Under the pieces are notes generated by a model, which was not told where the DNA came from, did no database searches, and saw only the letters and a list, made by a program, of their open reading frames with translations. A DNA stretch of 64,000 nucleotides from Sabethes cyaneus (lineage: Eukaryota; Arthropoda; Insecta; Diptera; Culicidae), in NCBI RefSeq assembly GCF_943734655.1, contig NC_071354.1, forward strand, positions 192,794,911 to 192,858,910, written 5' to 3'. Both the position numbers and the translations under genes were made by a program. Below are positions 52,611 to 63,779 of this stretch, piece after piece (within the stretch, counting starts at the first letter, position 1; each line of letters opens with the position of its first letter).

Positions 52611-54358
52611 ATGAATAAAGTGAAAACACTATTCCACTCCACATCGCTGGACGGTGCTGCCGTTTCGAACAAATCCAAATCGAATCGGGCCAACAATAAT
52701 GAACGGATAGAACCGGTGGTCGGGTTTAAGCTAATACTGGATCCCGGTTCGAGTACTGGCTGTGATAACGGTAACGGCGACGAGAGCGGCGGCTCGAACA
52801 ACGCCAACCAATCGACGACGGCAGCAGCGAACGAGTCAAATGCCGCCACCACCTCCGTTCCTGAGCTACAAGTTCATCTGGTCGGGGCACGCCATCTGCC
52901 GGGCAGCTTCGGGTTGAAAAGTGTCGAAGGCTATATGATCAAGATCAAGCTTTTTCCCGGGGCAGCAAAGTTCGATTCGTCCATTCAGACCGCCTCGTGG
53001 CCGATGTTTGGGGAAACGTTTCGGTTCCCGCTGGCTGCTAGTCATAAGTGAGTTGGTTAAATGATTTTTGTTGGATTATAAAGTACCTATTAAAGTTATG
53101 GTTATTTTATTTACAGATCTTCATTCCGTGTGAAGAAAAATCAGCCAAAAGAAAAACCAGATTTGACGATTCCAGAAAAAGTATTTAACGGAAATTTTGT
53201 CGTATTCACAGTATTTGCTCTCTTGGAATTACCTCCTGGGGTATGAATTTTGTTCCTAGTTCTTTAAAAGTATTTAAAACGTTACAAGCAATATGATGTT
53301 ATTTTATTTTCTCCAGTATACTGCAACCTTCAAGCACAAAACGATGACCTTCATACGACAGGGTAGCCAACGGCTGAAGGACAAACCGGTCATCGGGAAA
53401 CTAGTCAAAGACGTGGAACCACCAGAGTCAAAGAGTGCCAACTTTGATCAGAAGCAAAACCTAAAAAAATTAACCACCAGTGAAAGTCAAAGGAACATTG
53501 GTTCAGTGACGTACTTTCTGGAACCGAAGGCATTCAAAGAAATGTGCAAAGGACGTCTATTTTCAACCGAGGAGATGTGGTTACCGATCAAGGACATCAC
53601 AGTGACGCAGCCGGCCGAATCGAGAGTGACGGTACTATTTGTCTTGTTCGAAAGCTGATCACATTCTAACAAACATTCTAATAAATTCGTAGGTATTCCA
53701 AAGCCCAAAGGGACAGGTGGAAGTTACGTTACAACTGTCCGATTATACCGATGTCAATTTTGACCGAAAACAGTCCGCCGAGGATCTGTCATTTAACATT
53801 GATGGACCGTATTCACCTACCTCTTCTTCGTGTTCTACCCCGAGTGCTACCAGTCCAGCCTGCGCATCGCCAAGTCCGAACTCAAGTTCGCGCAAAAATC
53901 GATTCAGTTTCAAACGTATGGTAAAGAGTGTTAAAAACAAGGATAAAAACCACAACGGACTCTGTCTGAAAATATCCACCGCCAAGATTCGCTGTGGAAT
54001 CAAGGTCAAAGAAGAGTTCGAAGCGGTAAACGAGAAAATCTACATGAAGACGACGGTGCTGGAGCACGAAATACTATCGGCAACGTGGAAATCGGAACCA
54101 TTCCGGCCGACGCTCTCCACCCGCTGGAACCAGGAAGAGTGTACCATTGTCCTACCGCTAAGCAGCGAGCACAGCCTGGACCACGTATCGATTCGAGTTG
54201 CTCTGGCAGCAAAAAACAAACTAGGCAAAAAAGTATATCTAGGACAGTTGTTCCTGGGACCAAACGCACCTAACACCAATTCCATCAAGCAGGACCAGTG
54301 GCGAAAAATGGTGGCCTACAAAGGGTCGCCCATTTCGGCGTGGCATAGTTTTGAGTAA
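52611..54358 (+). CDS. Tandem-C2, synaptotagmin-like protein (4 coding exons, 513 aa)
   Basis: Exons are 52611-53047, 53117-53240, 53317-53631 and 53693-54358 (1542 nt in frame, GT/AG throughout). The start exon carries 130 nt of leader after an acceptor at 52480, so at least one 5' non-coding exon lies upstream. Residues 1-80 are a Ser/Asn/Thr-rich linker. The first C2-like domain starts at about 85 (LQVHLVGARHLPGSFGLKSV). A basic linker (RKNRFSFKRMVKSVKNKDK) precedes the second, which ends in KVYLGQLFLGP and a C-terminal WHSFE, like the WHxL end of synaptotagmin C2B. The Asp residues that bind calcium in loop 1 (DxxGxSDPY) are missing, so binding is probably calcium-independent. There is no membrane segment. 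The likely role is in membrane trafficking. The exact family member is not identified; a B/K, Syt14/16 or TC2N-like relation is possible. Confidence 0.85.
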
Positions 54359-54458
54359 TTCTAGAGCAGAGCTTTTAATGTATTGATTCGCGTTAGGCAT
54401 TTGACTGTTGTGATGGAAGTTGAAATCAACATTTTGTTATGGATTTTCTGTGTCATAA

Positions 54459-54464
54459 AATAAA
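54459..54464 (+). terminator. Poly(A) signal of the tandem-C2 gene
   Basis: AATAAA lies about 100 nt after the stop at 54356-54358. Confidence 0.7.
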
Positions 54465-54599
54465 GTAAAGAAATATATTATGTATATTTATTAATACAAT
54501 ATGCCATTCTTTTACTGATTTATATACTTAACTATACGCAACTGATTTCTCACTGATACTTTTATATGCATTGAAATCCATGATTTTATCCATCCAACT

Positions 54600-55090
54600 T
54601 TATTGTGAAAAAAAAGTTACAAATAAATCGTTTAAAATGCCAGCCCATTGCCAGCTACAACTTTTTTCAACTTTCTGGGAATCTTGAAGCTATCCACGAA
54701 TGAAGTAATTTTATTATGGTTTCAACCAAGCGGAACCTCTAGTTAGCCAGACCCAGTGCCGTTGTACGAAACAAGAAATATTCAGACGGTATAATATCTG
54801 GGAAATACAGTGGGTGGGGTAGACCTTGAGTATTTTCGGCTGTATTTTAACGGGTTGGACAAAGTGAGTCCGAGTATTGTCATGGTGTAGACTTACTTTT
54901 TCGTGCCTCTGCTTGTAAAATGTCCGTTTCCCCTAATACTCGGCTCAATCGCATCAATTGAGATTGATACCATCGCTCCTTGATAGTTTCCAAACTTCCA
55001 TCACCAACATATCCAGACAAAAACAAGAGGCCCTTTCAGAACAACATTTTGGCCTGAAAAATCGAGAAATCGAAGGCAGCAAATCTGTTA
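54600..55090 (-). pseudogene. mariner-type transposase C-terminal remnant
   Basis: On the minus strand broken frames give YFPDIIPSEYFLFRTTALGL, corresponding to the YSPDLAPSDYHLF block of mariner transposases. Then come HSWIASRFPES and LAMGWHFKRF, which match the usual C-terminal end. There are several stops. Upstream blocks are scrambled but open enough to suggest an old copy. Confidence 0.6.
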
Positions 55091-55129
55091 TTACTTATCA
55101 CAAAAATTCCGGCCGATTATATTGAAATC

Positions 55130-55375
55130 TCCGGACTTTCGGGAGCAAGTGAATTTAAAATCAAACTGAAAATTGGATTAGAAATTAGACTTCAAACGGG
55201 ACTAGAAATTAGAATTGAAATGGGACGTGTAATCGGACTTGACAAAGGGTGTTGAATTAGACTTGAATTTGGACTAATTTGCGCTTTGAGCTTTATTTCT
55301 ACTTGAACTGGAAATTGGATGTAAAATTGGATTTGAAATTGACCTCAAATTTGAACTTATGCTCGTACTTACTTT
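55130..55375. repeat. Degenerate (GGACTTGAAATT)-type minisatellite, left block
   Basis: It is built of variants of TTGGACTTGAAATT. From 55194 to about 55350 it matches 56655-56812 at high identity (AACGGGACTAGAAATTAGA, CGGACTTGACA, TTTATTTCTACTT). The LINE fragment lies between the two copies. Confidence 0.7.
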
Positions 55376-56653
55376 ACTTTAGTGGCAACGATCCGTTACC
55401 GATCCTGCGCCGAACGTTTTATGGTTCTCCAGTACCGTCGGTCTGGGGCTGCCGTTCTCCAATCCCCACGAACGCCAGCTGAACGTGCATCGTCTTCTAC
55501 AGCACACGCCCACCGGATGCGGGGTCTGCTTCGGAGTCTACAGACTCTTCCTGGTTCTCTGCTGAAAATAGCTTTGATTACTCTTTCATCGGGCATTCTG
55601 GCCACGTGTCCAGCTCCGCAGCCTGCCACATTACACTACCTTTACTATATCAGTATATTTGTATACTTGGTACAGCTCGTGATTCATGCCACACTCCATT
55701 TTCCATTTTGCCACCAAGCATAGATCGCAGAATTTTACTCTCAAAAACCTCAAGCACTCGTCGATCAGCTTCCTCTAGCGTCCCTGATTCGTGTCCGTAA
55801 AGGGCCACCGGGAGGATTAGTGTTCTGTAGAGCGCTAGTTTAGTGCGAATTTGCAAACTACGGGACTTCAGCTGGCTACGTAATCCGTAGAAAGCCCGAT
55901 TCGCGGCTGCAACTCGTCGTTTCACTTCGCGGCTTACATCGTTGTCACATGTCACGAGTGCACCAAGGTATATAAATTCCTCCACTACTTCATATCGTTC
56001 CCCATCTAACTCCACCTCGGCACCTACACCACTTGGGCTCCCACGTTCCCTACCAGCAACCATGTACTTCGTTTTGGCGGTGTTAATGGTAAGTCCCAAT
56101 CTCTCCGCTTCCCTTTTAAAAGGACTGAAGGCCTCTTCCACTGCTCTACGGTTGATTCCGATGATATCGACGTCATCCGCAAAACCAAGAAGCATGTGAG
56201 ATTTTGTGATGATAGTTCCATTCCTTTCCACGTTTTCCCTTCGTAATGCACCTTCCAAGGCAAAGTTGAATAGCAGGTTAGAGAGTGCATCCCCTTGCTT
56301 TAGTCCATCCAACGTCACGAAAGTAACTGATGTCTCACCCGCTATTCTAACGCATGATTTGGATCCGTCCAGCGTCGTACGAATCAGCGTAACTAGTTTC
56401 GTCGGAAAACCATGTTCTAGCATTATCTGTCACAGCTCATTTCGTTTAACTGAATCGTACGCCGCTTTAAAGTCCACAAACAGATGGTGTGTCTGCAAGT
56501 TGTACTCCCGGAACTTGTCTAGCAACTGACGCAGGGTAAACATCTGATCCGTCGTGGAGCGACCCTCACAGGATACGGAAAAGCACCATTTAGGCAGAAT
56601 TGAGCAATGTAATTCCTCGATAGTTTTTACACTCCAGTCGATGTCCCTTTTTG
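55376..56653 (-). pseudogene. LINE reverse transcriptase fragment
   Basis: The minus strand encodes a stretch of about 257 residues: MLEHGFPTKLVTLIRTTLDG, RIAGETSVTF, GLKQGDALSNLLFNFALE, LLGFADDVDIIG (catalytic FADD), TAKTKYMVAGRERG, EEFIYLGALVTCDNDVS, ALYGHESGTL and KILRSMLGGKMENG. A frameshift near 56424 leads to the upstream RT part (the fingers region, with FKAAYDSVK-like sequence at 56460). The GLRQGDALSCLLFN style marks a LINE group distinct from the RTE and R1 copies here. It is truncated at both ends. A second copy starts at the window edge (63780). Confidence 0.75.
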
Positions 56654-56654
56654 A

Positions 56655-57083
56655 AAACGGGACTAGAAATTAGAGTTGAATTGGACGTGCAATCGGACTT
56701 GACATAGAGCGTTATATTAGACTTGAATTTGAACTAATTTGAGCTTTGAGTTTTATTTCTACTTCAACTGGAAATAGGATTTTAAATTGGATTTGAAATT
56801 GAGCTCAAATTTAGATCGATTTGAATTAGAAATCTTACTTGGAATTAGACATGAAATCACACTTGAAAGAGAATTTGAAATTTTCATTTGAAATTGGACT
56901 TGATACTGAAATTGAATTGGGCTTGAATTGGACTTGAAATTGGATTTGAAATCAAACTTTAAATTGAATAAGAAATTTAGTTTGAACTTATGCTCGTAAT
57001 CGAACTAAAATTGGACTTGAGATTAAACTAGGAATTACATTTGAAATTGGACTTGAAATTGGAATTTAAATCAGATATGAAAT
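56655..57083. repeat. Degenerate (GGACTTGAAATT)-type minisatellite, right block
   Basis: This is the same composition as the left block and longer. Words such as GACTTGAAATTGG recur about every 12-24 bp with many substitutions. Confidence 0.7.
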
Positions 57084-57121
57084 TAAGCATAAGCATAAGC
57101 ATAAGCATAAGCATAAGCATA
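57084..57121. repeat. (TAAGCA)n hexamer run
   Basis: About six perfect copies. It could be a tail left by an RTE-type insertion. Confidence 0.85.
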
Positions 57122-57984
57122 GGATACCGCTCGTGTGCTGCTACTCCGTTATTGACCAAGACCGATGAAAATTGCAAAATGATGGCTGGAAAAAGCATAC
57201 TTGGGACAGCACGCTATTCCTCATTGTGCAACCTTATCAGGTCCCTGCATGCTGATCAATACCGACGCCGGCCACGTCCGAATGCGGGTCCTGGTGGGAT
57301 GGAAAGGAATGTTAGTCCAATACTTGTTGCTACTAAAGACCAGGGAATCCTCTGCATCTTCACAAGTATTTCGGGAAAGGAATTGTTGTTAGTAGATGGG
57401 CGGAGCTAGATGGATAATGTAAGTATGTAAGCATCAGTCATATGAGACTAAGCTGGATATTCGAAAATTTTCTTGTAAAGTCAGTAACTACGAAAATTAA
57501 GATATAAAAAATACCTTTTTAACAAATTTAATACAATACCAATGGTGCTTATATACAACCATAATTTAATTTATATAGAAAAATACTATGCACATGCGAG
57601 ATTTACGGCTCAAAAACCACGTAACAACTTGAACTTATCCGCGATCAGGGAAATCAAGGATAATGAAACGAGCCAATATAGTCCCTAAGTTGATAAGCAT
57701 TTCCTCTTACCAACGCTAATATGCAGAGATATAGCGCCCTACACGCTTTTTAAATCAGATATGAAATTAGACTCAAAATTGGCCTTAAAATCGGATTGCA
57801 ATTGCAATTGCAGACTTGAAATTTATTTTTTAATAACTTTTTTGATGGGGCTTTCAACCGGTGGTTGATCCGCCCCAAACATGGACTTGAAATTGCACTT
57901 GATATTAAATGCTATAGGAGGCTTAAATTTAGACATTGACACAATATTAGACACGAGGTATTACTTGAAATTGGGATTGACATA
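57122..57984. other. Unannotated sequence
   Basis: 57125-57410 is GC-balanced and has the look of transposon sequence, with no motif I can name. The rest is AT-rich and resembles the degenerate minisatellite again at 57750-57960. Confidence 0.4.
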
Positions 57985-58350
57985 ATTTGTATTATTTTCT
58001 CATACGGTTACCCTCTTTTCGGATCTTTTTTCCTCTTTCCAGTTCTGTTTTTTCACTTTTAGTTTTATTTGATTTTTTATGTACATTTTTCTTGCTTATT
58101 TGTCTCACTTTTATTTTTTTCATTCCGTTTTTTCTGTTTGTCTCGCGTCTTTCTTTCTATATGTTGCATATTACCGTTGCATGTTTTCCCTTTTTTCTTC
58201 ATTTCCTAATCAATTTTTTTTATTTTCTGTCTTGTTTTTCCTTCAATTTTTCACTCATTTTCTGCATTTTTCTCTCTCGTTTTTTATCATTTTCTTCTCT
58301 ACTATCATGTTTATTCGTTTTTAGCTCCCTTTTTTCTCTTTGCTTTTAGG
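57985..58350. repeat. T-rich low-complexity tract
   Basis: A polypyrimidine strand similar in style to 28540-28805. The Phe/Ser/Leu-rich open frame is compositional. Confidence 0.7.
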
Positions 58351-58381
58351 TTTTTGGATCAACAATCAGGAGCTTTAAGTT

Positions 58382-58616
58382 GACACAATTTATACGAACT
58401 TGAAGGCAGCCTTCGATAAAGTTAATCACCATATCCTGCAAGCTAAACTTAACCATCTGGGTCAAGTGTCAACAAACCTTATCGATTAATTCAGGTCGTA
58501 CCTGACTGATCTTCGACTGTACGTAAAATTGGGCTCAATAGAATCAGAAGAATTCCTCAATCGTTCAGGTGTCCCACAAGGCAATAATTTAGGGCCGTTA
58601 CTGTTTATCATATTTT
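58382..58616 (+). pseudogene. LINE reverse transcriptase fragment
   Basis: The frames encode NLKAAFDKVNHHILQAKLNH, then RSYLTDLRLYVKLGS and SGVPQGNNLGPLLFIIFF, the RT blocks around the palm. One stop lies at about 58485. It is the same Jockey-like style as 4255-5875. It ends abruptly at the RTE fragment. Confidence 0.7.
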
Positions 58617-58975
58617 TCATGTGTCCATGTCCGCCGGTCCGGCAAAACAAAGGGATGAAACCAGAGATCTCAACTGCTGACGGTTACCCGCCATGGCTTT
58701 TACCTGTCGCCAGGATAGGTTCTCATCTACAGCCCGGATGTCGTTGGCTAAGCTCCGTCGCCATGAGCCTCTGGGTCTGCCTACGCTGTCCTTGTGGATT
58801 CCAATCAAGTGCTTCTCTGCAAACCTCGTTCGCTCCTAATTTTTGTGGCTATATCAGTATTGGTACCACCATCAGGCGTAGTTTGGTTACCAAGATATTG
58901 AAAGGCGTCTACCTGCTCTATTTGTTGTCTCGCTACTGTGAAGTTGGTGGAATTATTAGTGTTCACTACCAGGAA
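58617..58975 (-). pseudogene. RTE-type LINE 3' end fragment
   Basis: The minus strand encodes GIHKDSVGRPRGSWRRSLA and ends SLCFAGPADMDT at 58617, the same terminus as the RTE element at 45227. An internal deletion of about 250 bp lies near 58837, where sequence jumps to the part equivalent to 47730-47860. Confidence 0.7.
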
Positions 58976-59639
58976 GGAAAACAAGGAAAATGCACCCGAT
59001 TTAATCCCAAGTCACATGGTTTTACTTGAGTTTTGTAAAGGTCTTATTGCAGGATTAGTCATCACCTATAGTTTTAACGGGTGGCAATTAAAATTTGGGA
59101 ATTTTTTTCTCAAGCTGTCAAAAAAACACAAAGATACATGAAAAAGATCAGATTTACCGAAATTGAAGATACATTATCCATTGTTGAAAAAGAATTGGTG
59201 TACATTTGGAAACGGTCCGTAATCGGCTGTTCGGCGAAGCTTTCGTTCGACGTCAAAACAGGAGCGTTGTACGACCGTCATGTCAACTTTGCGAATGCAT
59301 CTCTTGATTCTACCAATCAACTGTTTGCAATTCGTTGCTCTCCAGTTATTTTTGTACACCAACGAACTCAAAATCCCAAAGAAATCTTCGATTGAGCACT
59401 GAGACACATTTTTTGGGTCGTGGTTTTTAGGTACAAATGGGATGGAATGTGTATTTAGGCACGATTGAACGATTGTGTTTCATTGGCGTAATGCGATGAT
59501 GCTCTATGCGTCCAAAACGCATATTGTCCTTCCGCTTGATGTTTTTTGTAGAAACAGATTCTTTTCGGTACAGTATTATATGTGTTCGGTGCGCTCCGAG
59601 CGGCCCCGGGCCAAAACACGACGACGTAGGATAGACGCA
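58976..59639. other. Unannotated, transposon-like sequence
   Basis: The open frames at 59081-59395 and on the opposite strand have no recognisable domain. No inverted repeats were found. Confidence 0.4.
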
Positions 59640-60110
59640 AACAAAATTTTCACTGACCGATAATTTTTACTGAGCAGCAGCAGCTGATATGGCACACCTA
59701 CATGGTATTGTGGAAGGCACCCGCTACCGTTCATAAGTTTTTACCGTATCGCACCAAGCAGTTATTTAGGTTCTTTTACTTTGCGAGCGATACCGTGCCA
59801 GCTTACATTAGCCGGCACCTGCTAAAGCACGGCTAGAGCACGGGGCCCGAACGTTCTGACAACTCAGTCACGTAACCGAATGAACGAATAAGAAAGAAAG
59901 CAAAGAACGAAATCATGCAAGTCGTCGTTGGTACCGTGCTCATCGGTGCCTAGCCGAAGACAAAGCTCCTCGATCGGGTTCTTGCGTTGTCGGGGAGCGT
60001 GCCAATATGTAGCAACGCCAGTGCGTTCTATTACCAAAAGCACCCGCTGCCTTGCGTATCTGGACGGGTAGCAGCCGTGCCGTACCGGACGGTGTTTATA
60101 ACAAGTGTAT
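59640..60110. other. GC-richer island, possible 5' region of an unseen gene
   Basis: Composition rises against the AT-rich surroundings, with GCAGCAGCAGC, CCGTACCGGAC and repeated ACCGTGC words. It holds no open frame longer than a few codons from an ATG and no clear donor, so no exon is called. Confidence 0.3.
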
Positions 60111-61479
60111 AATTTTGTATTTTATTACTTTTATGCACGAACGAGAAACATGATACTTTTATTCACTATTTTGCGCACACACTTTTGCGAAACACTTGTA
60201 CATCATGATAAAAAAGAGAGCTAGTACTATGGCTAGATCTCTTTTTCATCTGCCTCACTGAATGAATATACCTGTGTGTGGAAGCCAGAATGTTAGCCTT
60301 TCAAATGATTATTATGTTTTCTACAACTATTTGCCACTTTCGGAAATATTGTGGCATGAAAAAGTACTATTTTTCGGCAAAAAAGTCATTAAACTAACAT
60401 GAAGCGTCAAAATATTGTTATGATATTATGACAAAACGATATGTTTTGAAAATAGTGACAAGTCTCTAGCACATAGTGGGCCTTCAAAATCCCATCAAAA
60501 AAAGTTAAATGGATTTTTTTTTAGTTTTCAGATGTTGTTCATACAAAAAATGTTGTTGATCGTTTATTTGAAGAGATTGATCCAAAGTGTCTTCGGCAAA
60601 GATTTTCAAAATTTTATTTTTTGCAAGGATGCTGTAGAAGCCATATTGTTGTATCAAATCGTTGAATAACATTTTTATCACCTTTTTAAGTGGATTAATC
60701 AAAAATTCATTCATGCTAAAAGTGGCTTTTGATGACATACAACAACTTTGCTATAGATAGTATGGCATTTTATTTACGTTTTTCCACTTAATAATCAGAG
60801 GGGTTGTGTACAAGACACGACCGCATATGTGACGCAGGACTACGTAAGTCTCTTTGTAGTGATAGTAGCATGTATCCATGCTTGTAATCATTCGATTCTA
60901 CATATATACATGCTATATGCAATATATATATACATGCTACATGCGTTGTATATAACATTTATCGAAGTAACATTGAATACGTTCAATCCAACACAGATTT
61001 TCCAACACAGATTTTCCAACACAGATATCAAATTCGCCTAGGTTTAATCGTCTCGCAGTAAAGAATTTGCGATCTGTTAGGACAACGAACTTGTGTCTTT
61101 TTTCTGGCACACTTCCCTAACACAGACATCAAATTGGACTACGTTTAATCGCATTCGTAAGAAATCTGTTGGCAATCGTTGCCAATCGTTTGGTGTAAGA
61201 ATATTGAAAATCGGTCGGGAAACCACTAAGCTGTTAGCGTTCAAAACCTGACCACTTTTCAAGAAAGATTTTTTGGAATTATCCCCTGTACCAGCTACCT
61301 TCCTGAAAGACGTAGTCGTACTGTGCATCTGCCCACTCGACCACACTGGCAACCGATCAGTTTCACGCTACCGCTTATTTCTCAAGTATCGTGTCAAACA
61401 TACCTTTATACACTTCAGGCAAAACCTTACGATGTAGTATAAATAACAAGATGCCACAAAACCCACTAAAGAAACGTTA
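60111..61479. other. AT-rich non-coding sequence
   Basis: It contains TATATACATGC-type repeats at 60900-60960 and three tandem copies of AACACAGATTTTCC-like words at 60990-61030. No gene is supported. Confidence 0.5.
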
Positions 61480-62060
61480 TAGAACTTAGAATTGTTACTT
61501 GGGGGGAAACGAACACGTATGTAGATAAAACAACCGTAGTACGTGACCTTGGGGTTATGCTAGACTCTGAATTGAATTTTCGGGATCTTTACAGTCACAT
61601 TATTGACCGAAGTTTTTGGAGTGTCTTATTGCCAAATCTCGACGAAATCTTGGGTTCATTCTCCGCGTCTTAGCTGAGTTCCGCGATCCATACTGCCTGT
61701 GCGCTTTGTACTTCAGTCTTGTTCGATCTATCTTGGAAACAGCAGCTATTGTGTGGAGCCCGTTCCGTAGCATTTTAACAGCTAGAAGCGAAAGATCCAA
61801 TCATCCAATGGTACGGCTGCCGTGCGAAGCACAATACCGTCTCTTGGAAATGGACAACCCTTGAAAAGCGGCGAAACATCCAAAGAACGATCTTCGTCGG
61901 CAAAGTTCTACTGGAAGAAATCGATGCACCTTGGATTCTTATTAGAATAAACCTCAATGTACACCCACGCCATCTCCGACACTGGAATATAACAATAATT
62001 AAGTTAAAAGTATTAAAAAGTAAATGCGAATCGTTTCGTATATATGATAACAAATTCCAT
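61480..62060 (+). pseudogene. LINE reverse transcriptase 3' fragment
   Basis: Broken frames encode VRDLGVMLDSELNF, ALYFSLVRSILETAAIVWSP and further tail sequence, matching DLGVLLDAKLTF and LVRPLIENACLVWCP in the fragment at 4255-5875. Confidence 0.65.
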
Positions 62061-62293
62061 TTGTACTTAGCGGATTGACGAAAAATAATAAATTTCCCAG
62101 TAGCGGAAGCTGATCCATTTTGGGGAAAAAATTATTTATTATGTAAAATATAAGAAAGTGTTGAATGTCGAAATATTTATGAACAGCTCCATTCAACCGT
62201 AGAAATATCACAAACCAAAAAATAATTCCATTATATTATACAATAGAAAACCCGTCTATCGTACCTTTTTGATACAGACATCTCCAATCAATT

Positions 62294-62349
62294 CCCATAT
62301 AGCCCTAGCTGTGCTGGCGGCCGGCCAAATGGAAATAAATAAAAAAAAA
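62294..62349 (+). mobile_element. 56-bp LINE tail insertion with target duplication
   Basis: A 14-bp direct repeat ATCTCCAATCAATT (62280-62293 and 62350-62363) flanks a segment that ends GGAAATAAATAAAAAAAAA. This is the form of an extremely 5'-truncated LINE insertion. Confidence 0.7.
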
Positions 62350-62363
62350 ATCTCCAATCAATT

Positions 62364-63779
62364 ACCAACAATTTCCTCGGATCCAATCAATTTCGCCCTT
62401 GATTAGTTAGTCGCGATGCTCACGTTGCTCAGACACAGTGCCGCGCCGGTGAGGCACTTGACAGACAGGGCGACTAGCTGTGGAAAACATAGTTCCACAG
62501 CAATCACTGAACGTATAGTCATAGTTCCGCTGACTTGGTTCGTTGGTAGCACAAGCACTAAACAGAGCAACCGAAACCATTAGACGGACTCATAATAAAA
62601 CTGATCTTTGTCTGATGTCTGATGTGTCAAGGAAATCGAAAATGAAAACGTCACTCGAAGACAAGAAAAAAAAGTAAAAGTACATAAAAGTTTACGCGTA
62701 AGATATGCCATAGAAAAAAATTTCGCTGATTCCATAAGCTTGACAAAACCCAGAGGTGTCACCAATCTGCTCAAACCGGTCAGTTAGATGGGGCTTCCGC
62801 GCGCGCTGACCCACCGCACCATGTCGTCGGCCGTTTTATTTTCGGCTTGATGGCTTCTTCCGGTAGCCGGTTGCGTTTGAGAGAGAAATTTGTGAACAAC
62901 ACGATCGTGTCGCTTTCGGAAGTTTATTGCTAACCGAGAAAAAACAAAACCACCAAGTGCAGTTTTATTAAGGTCAAATTGTTGTGGTAGATTTAATTGC
63001 AACCTTTTTAATTAAATTAAATGCTTGCGTAGTTTCGGATATGCTAAGTTACGGCGAGGAAGCAGATTAGGCAATGGTAAAGCAAGCATTACCGAAAATT
63101 GTAAGCGAAAGTTTGGGGTGGTTGATTGTGTAATGATGGTGACAACGTAACATTGCGCAGCAATGTTATCTAATTACAATATTTCTTTTACATGAAGATT
63201 TCTTGCTTCTAACATAACAGATTGTTGGTATAATCCGAAGTCAAAAATGGGTTGATGCTGTCATGGCAAAACAAACACACATCACAGTTGCACTTCCGTG
63301 ATTGATCTGAACTAGTGAAGTTGCAAAGAGAACCACACAGGTAGCATTTTGAGATGATTTACTATCTTCAATGTACAACAATTCAGATTCAGGCAGATCA
63401 ATAACGGCGCCGGCCACGACCTCGCGGTTATTAGGAAAGGGAGGGATTGTTAGTTCAACATTCGCTGTTTGAGGCCGAGTTTGCCTCTACACCTCGGCGA
63501 ATACCACGGGAAGGATATTTGTGTTAGAATAACAGCAATGGTCAGATCTGGATTCACGGTGCTAACTGTGACAACTGTGATGCGATCGGAAAGCTCCCCT
63601 GATAGCCATAATCAGTTGTTTGTTCATTTTGCTTGCGAAATAATGATGATTAAAACAGACCCGCCCTGACCTGCCGATTCGATCGCAGAGAGAAGAGCTT
63701 GAATTCTTGGAACTTCTCCAGTTATCGCTTCGGTAATGAGAACTACGAAACTAATTTTATACCTGACCCCCGCTCGTCA
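62364..63779. other. Non-coding sequence, no supported gene
   Basis: 62440-62580 and 62780-62900 are GC-richer and could be regulatory or leader sequence, including a small hairpin CTGTGGAAAACATAGTTCCACAG near 62478. The frames at 62784-63002 and 63469-63669 show no domain. Confidence 0.4.

Noticed and set aside
57987..58349. 120-codon hydrophobic frame that looks like a membrane protein
   Set aside because: A T-rich strand gives Phe/Leu/Ser codons; there is no charged loop pattern and it resembles the tract at 28.5 kb.
60505..60738. 77-codon minus-strand Lys/Leu-rich frame
   Set aside because: It is AT-rich, has no promoter or domain and looks like repeat tail sequence.
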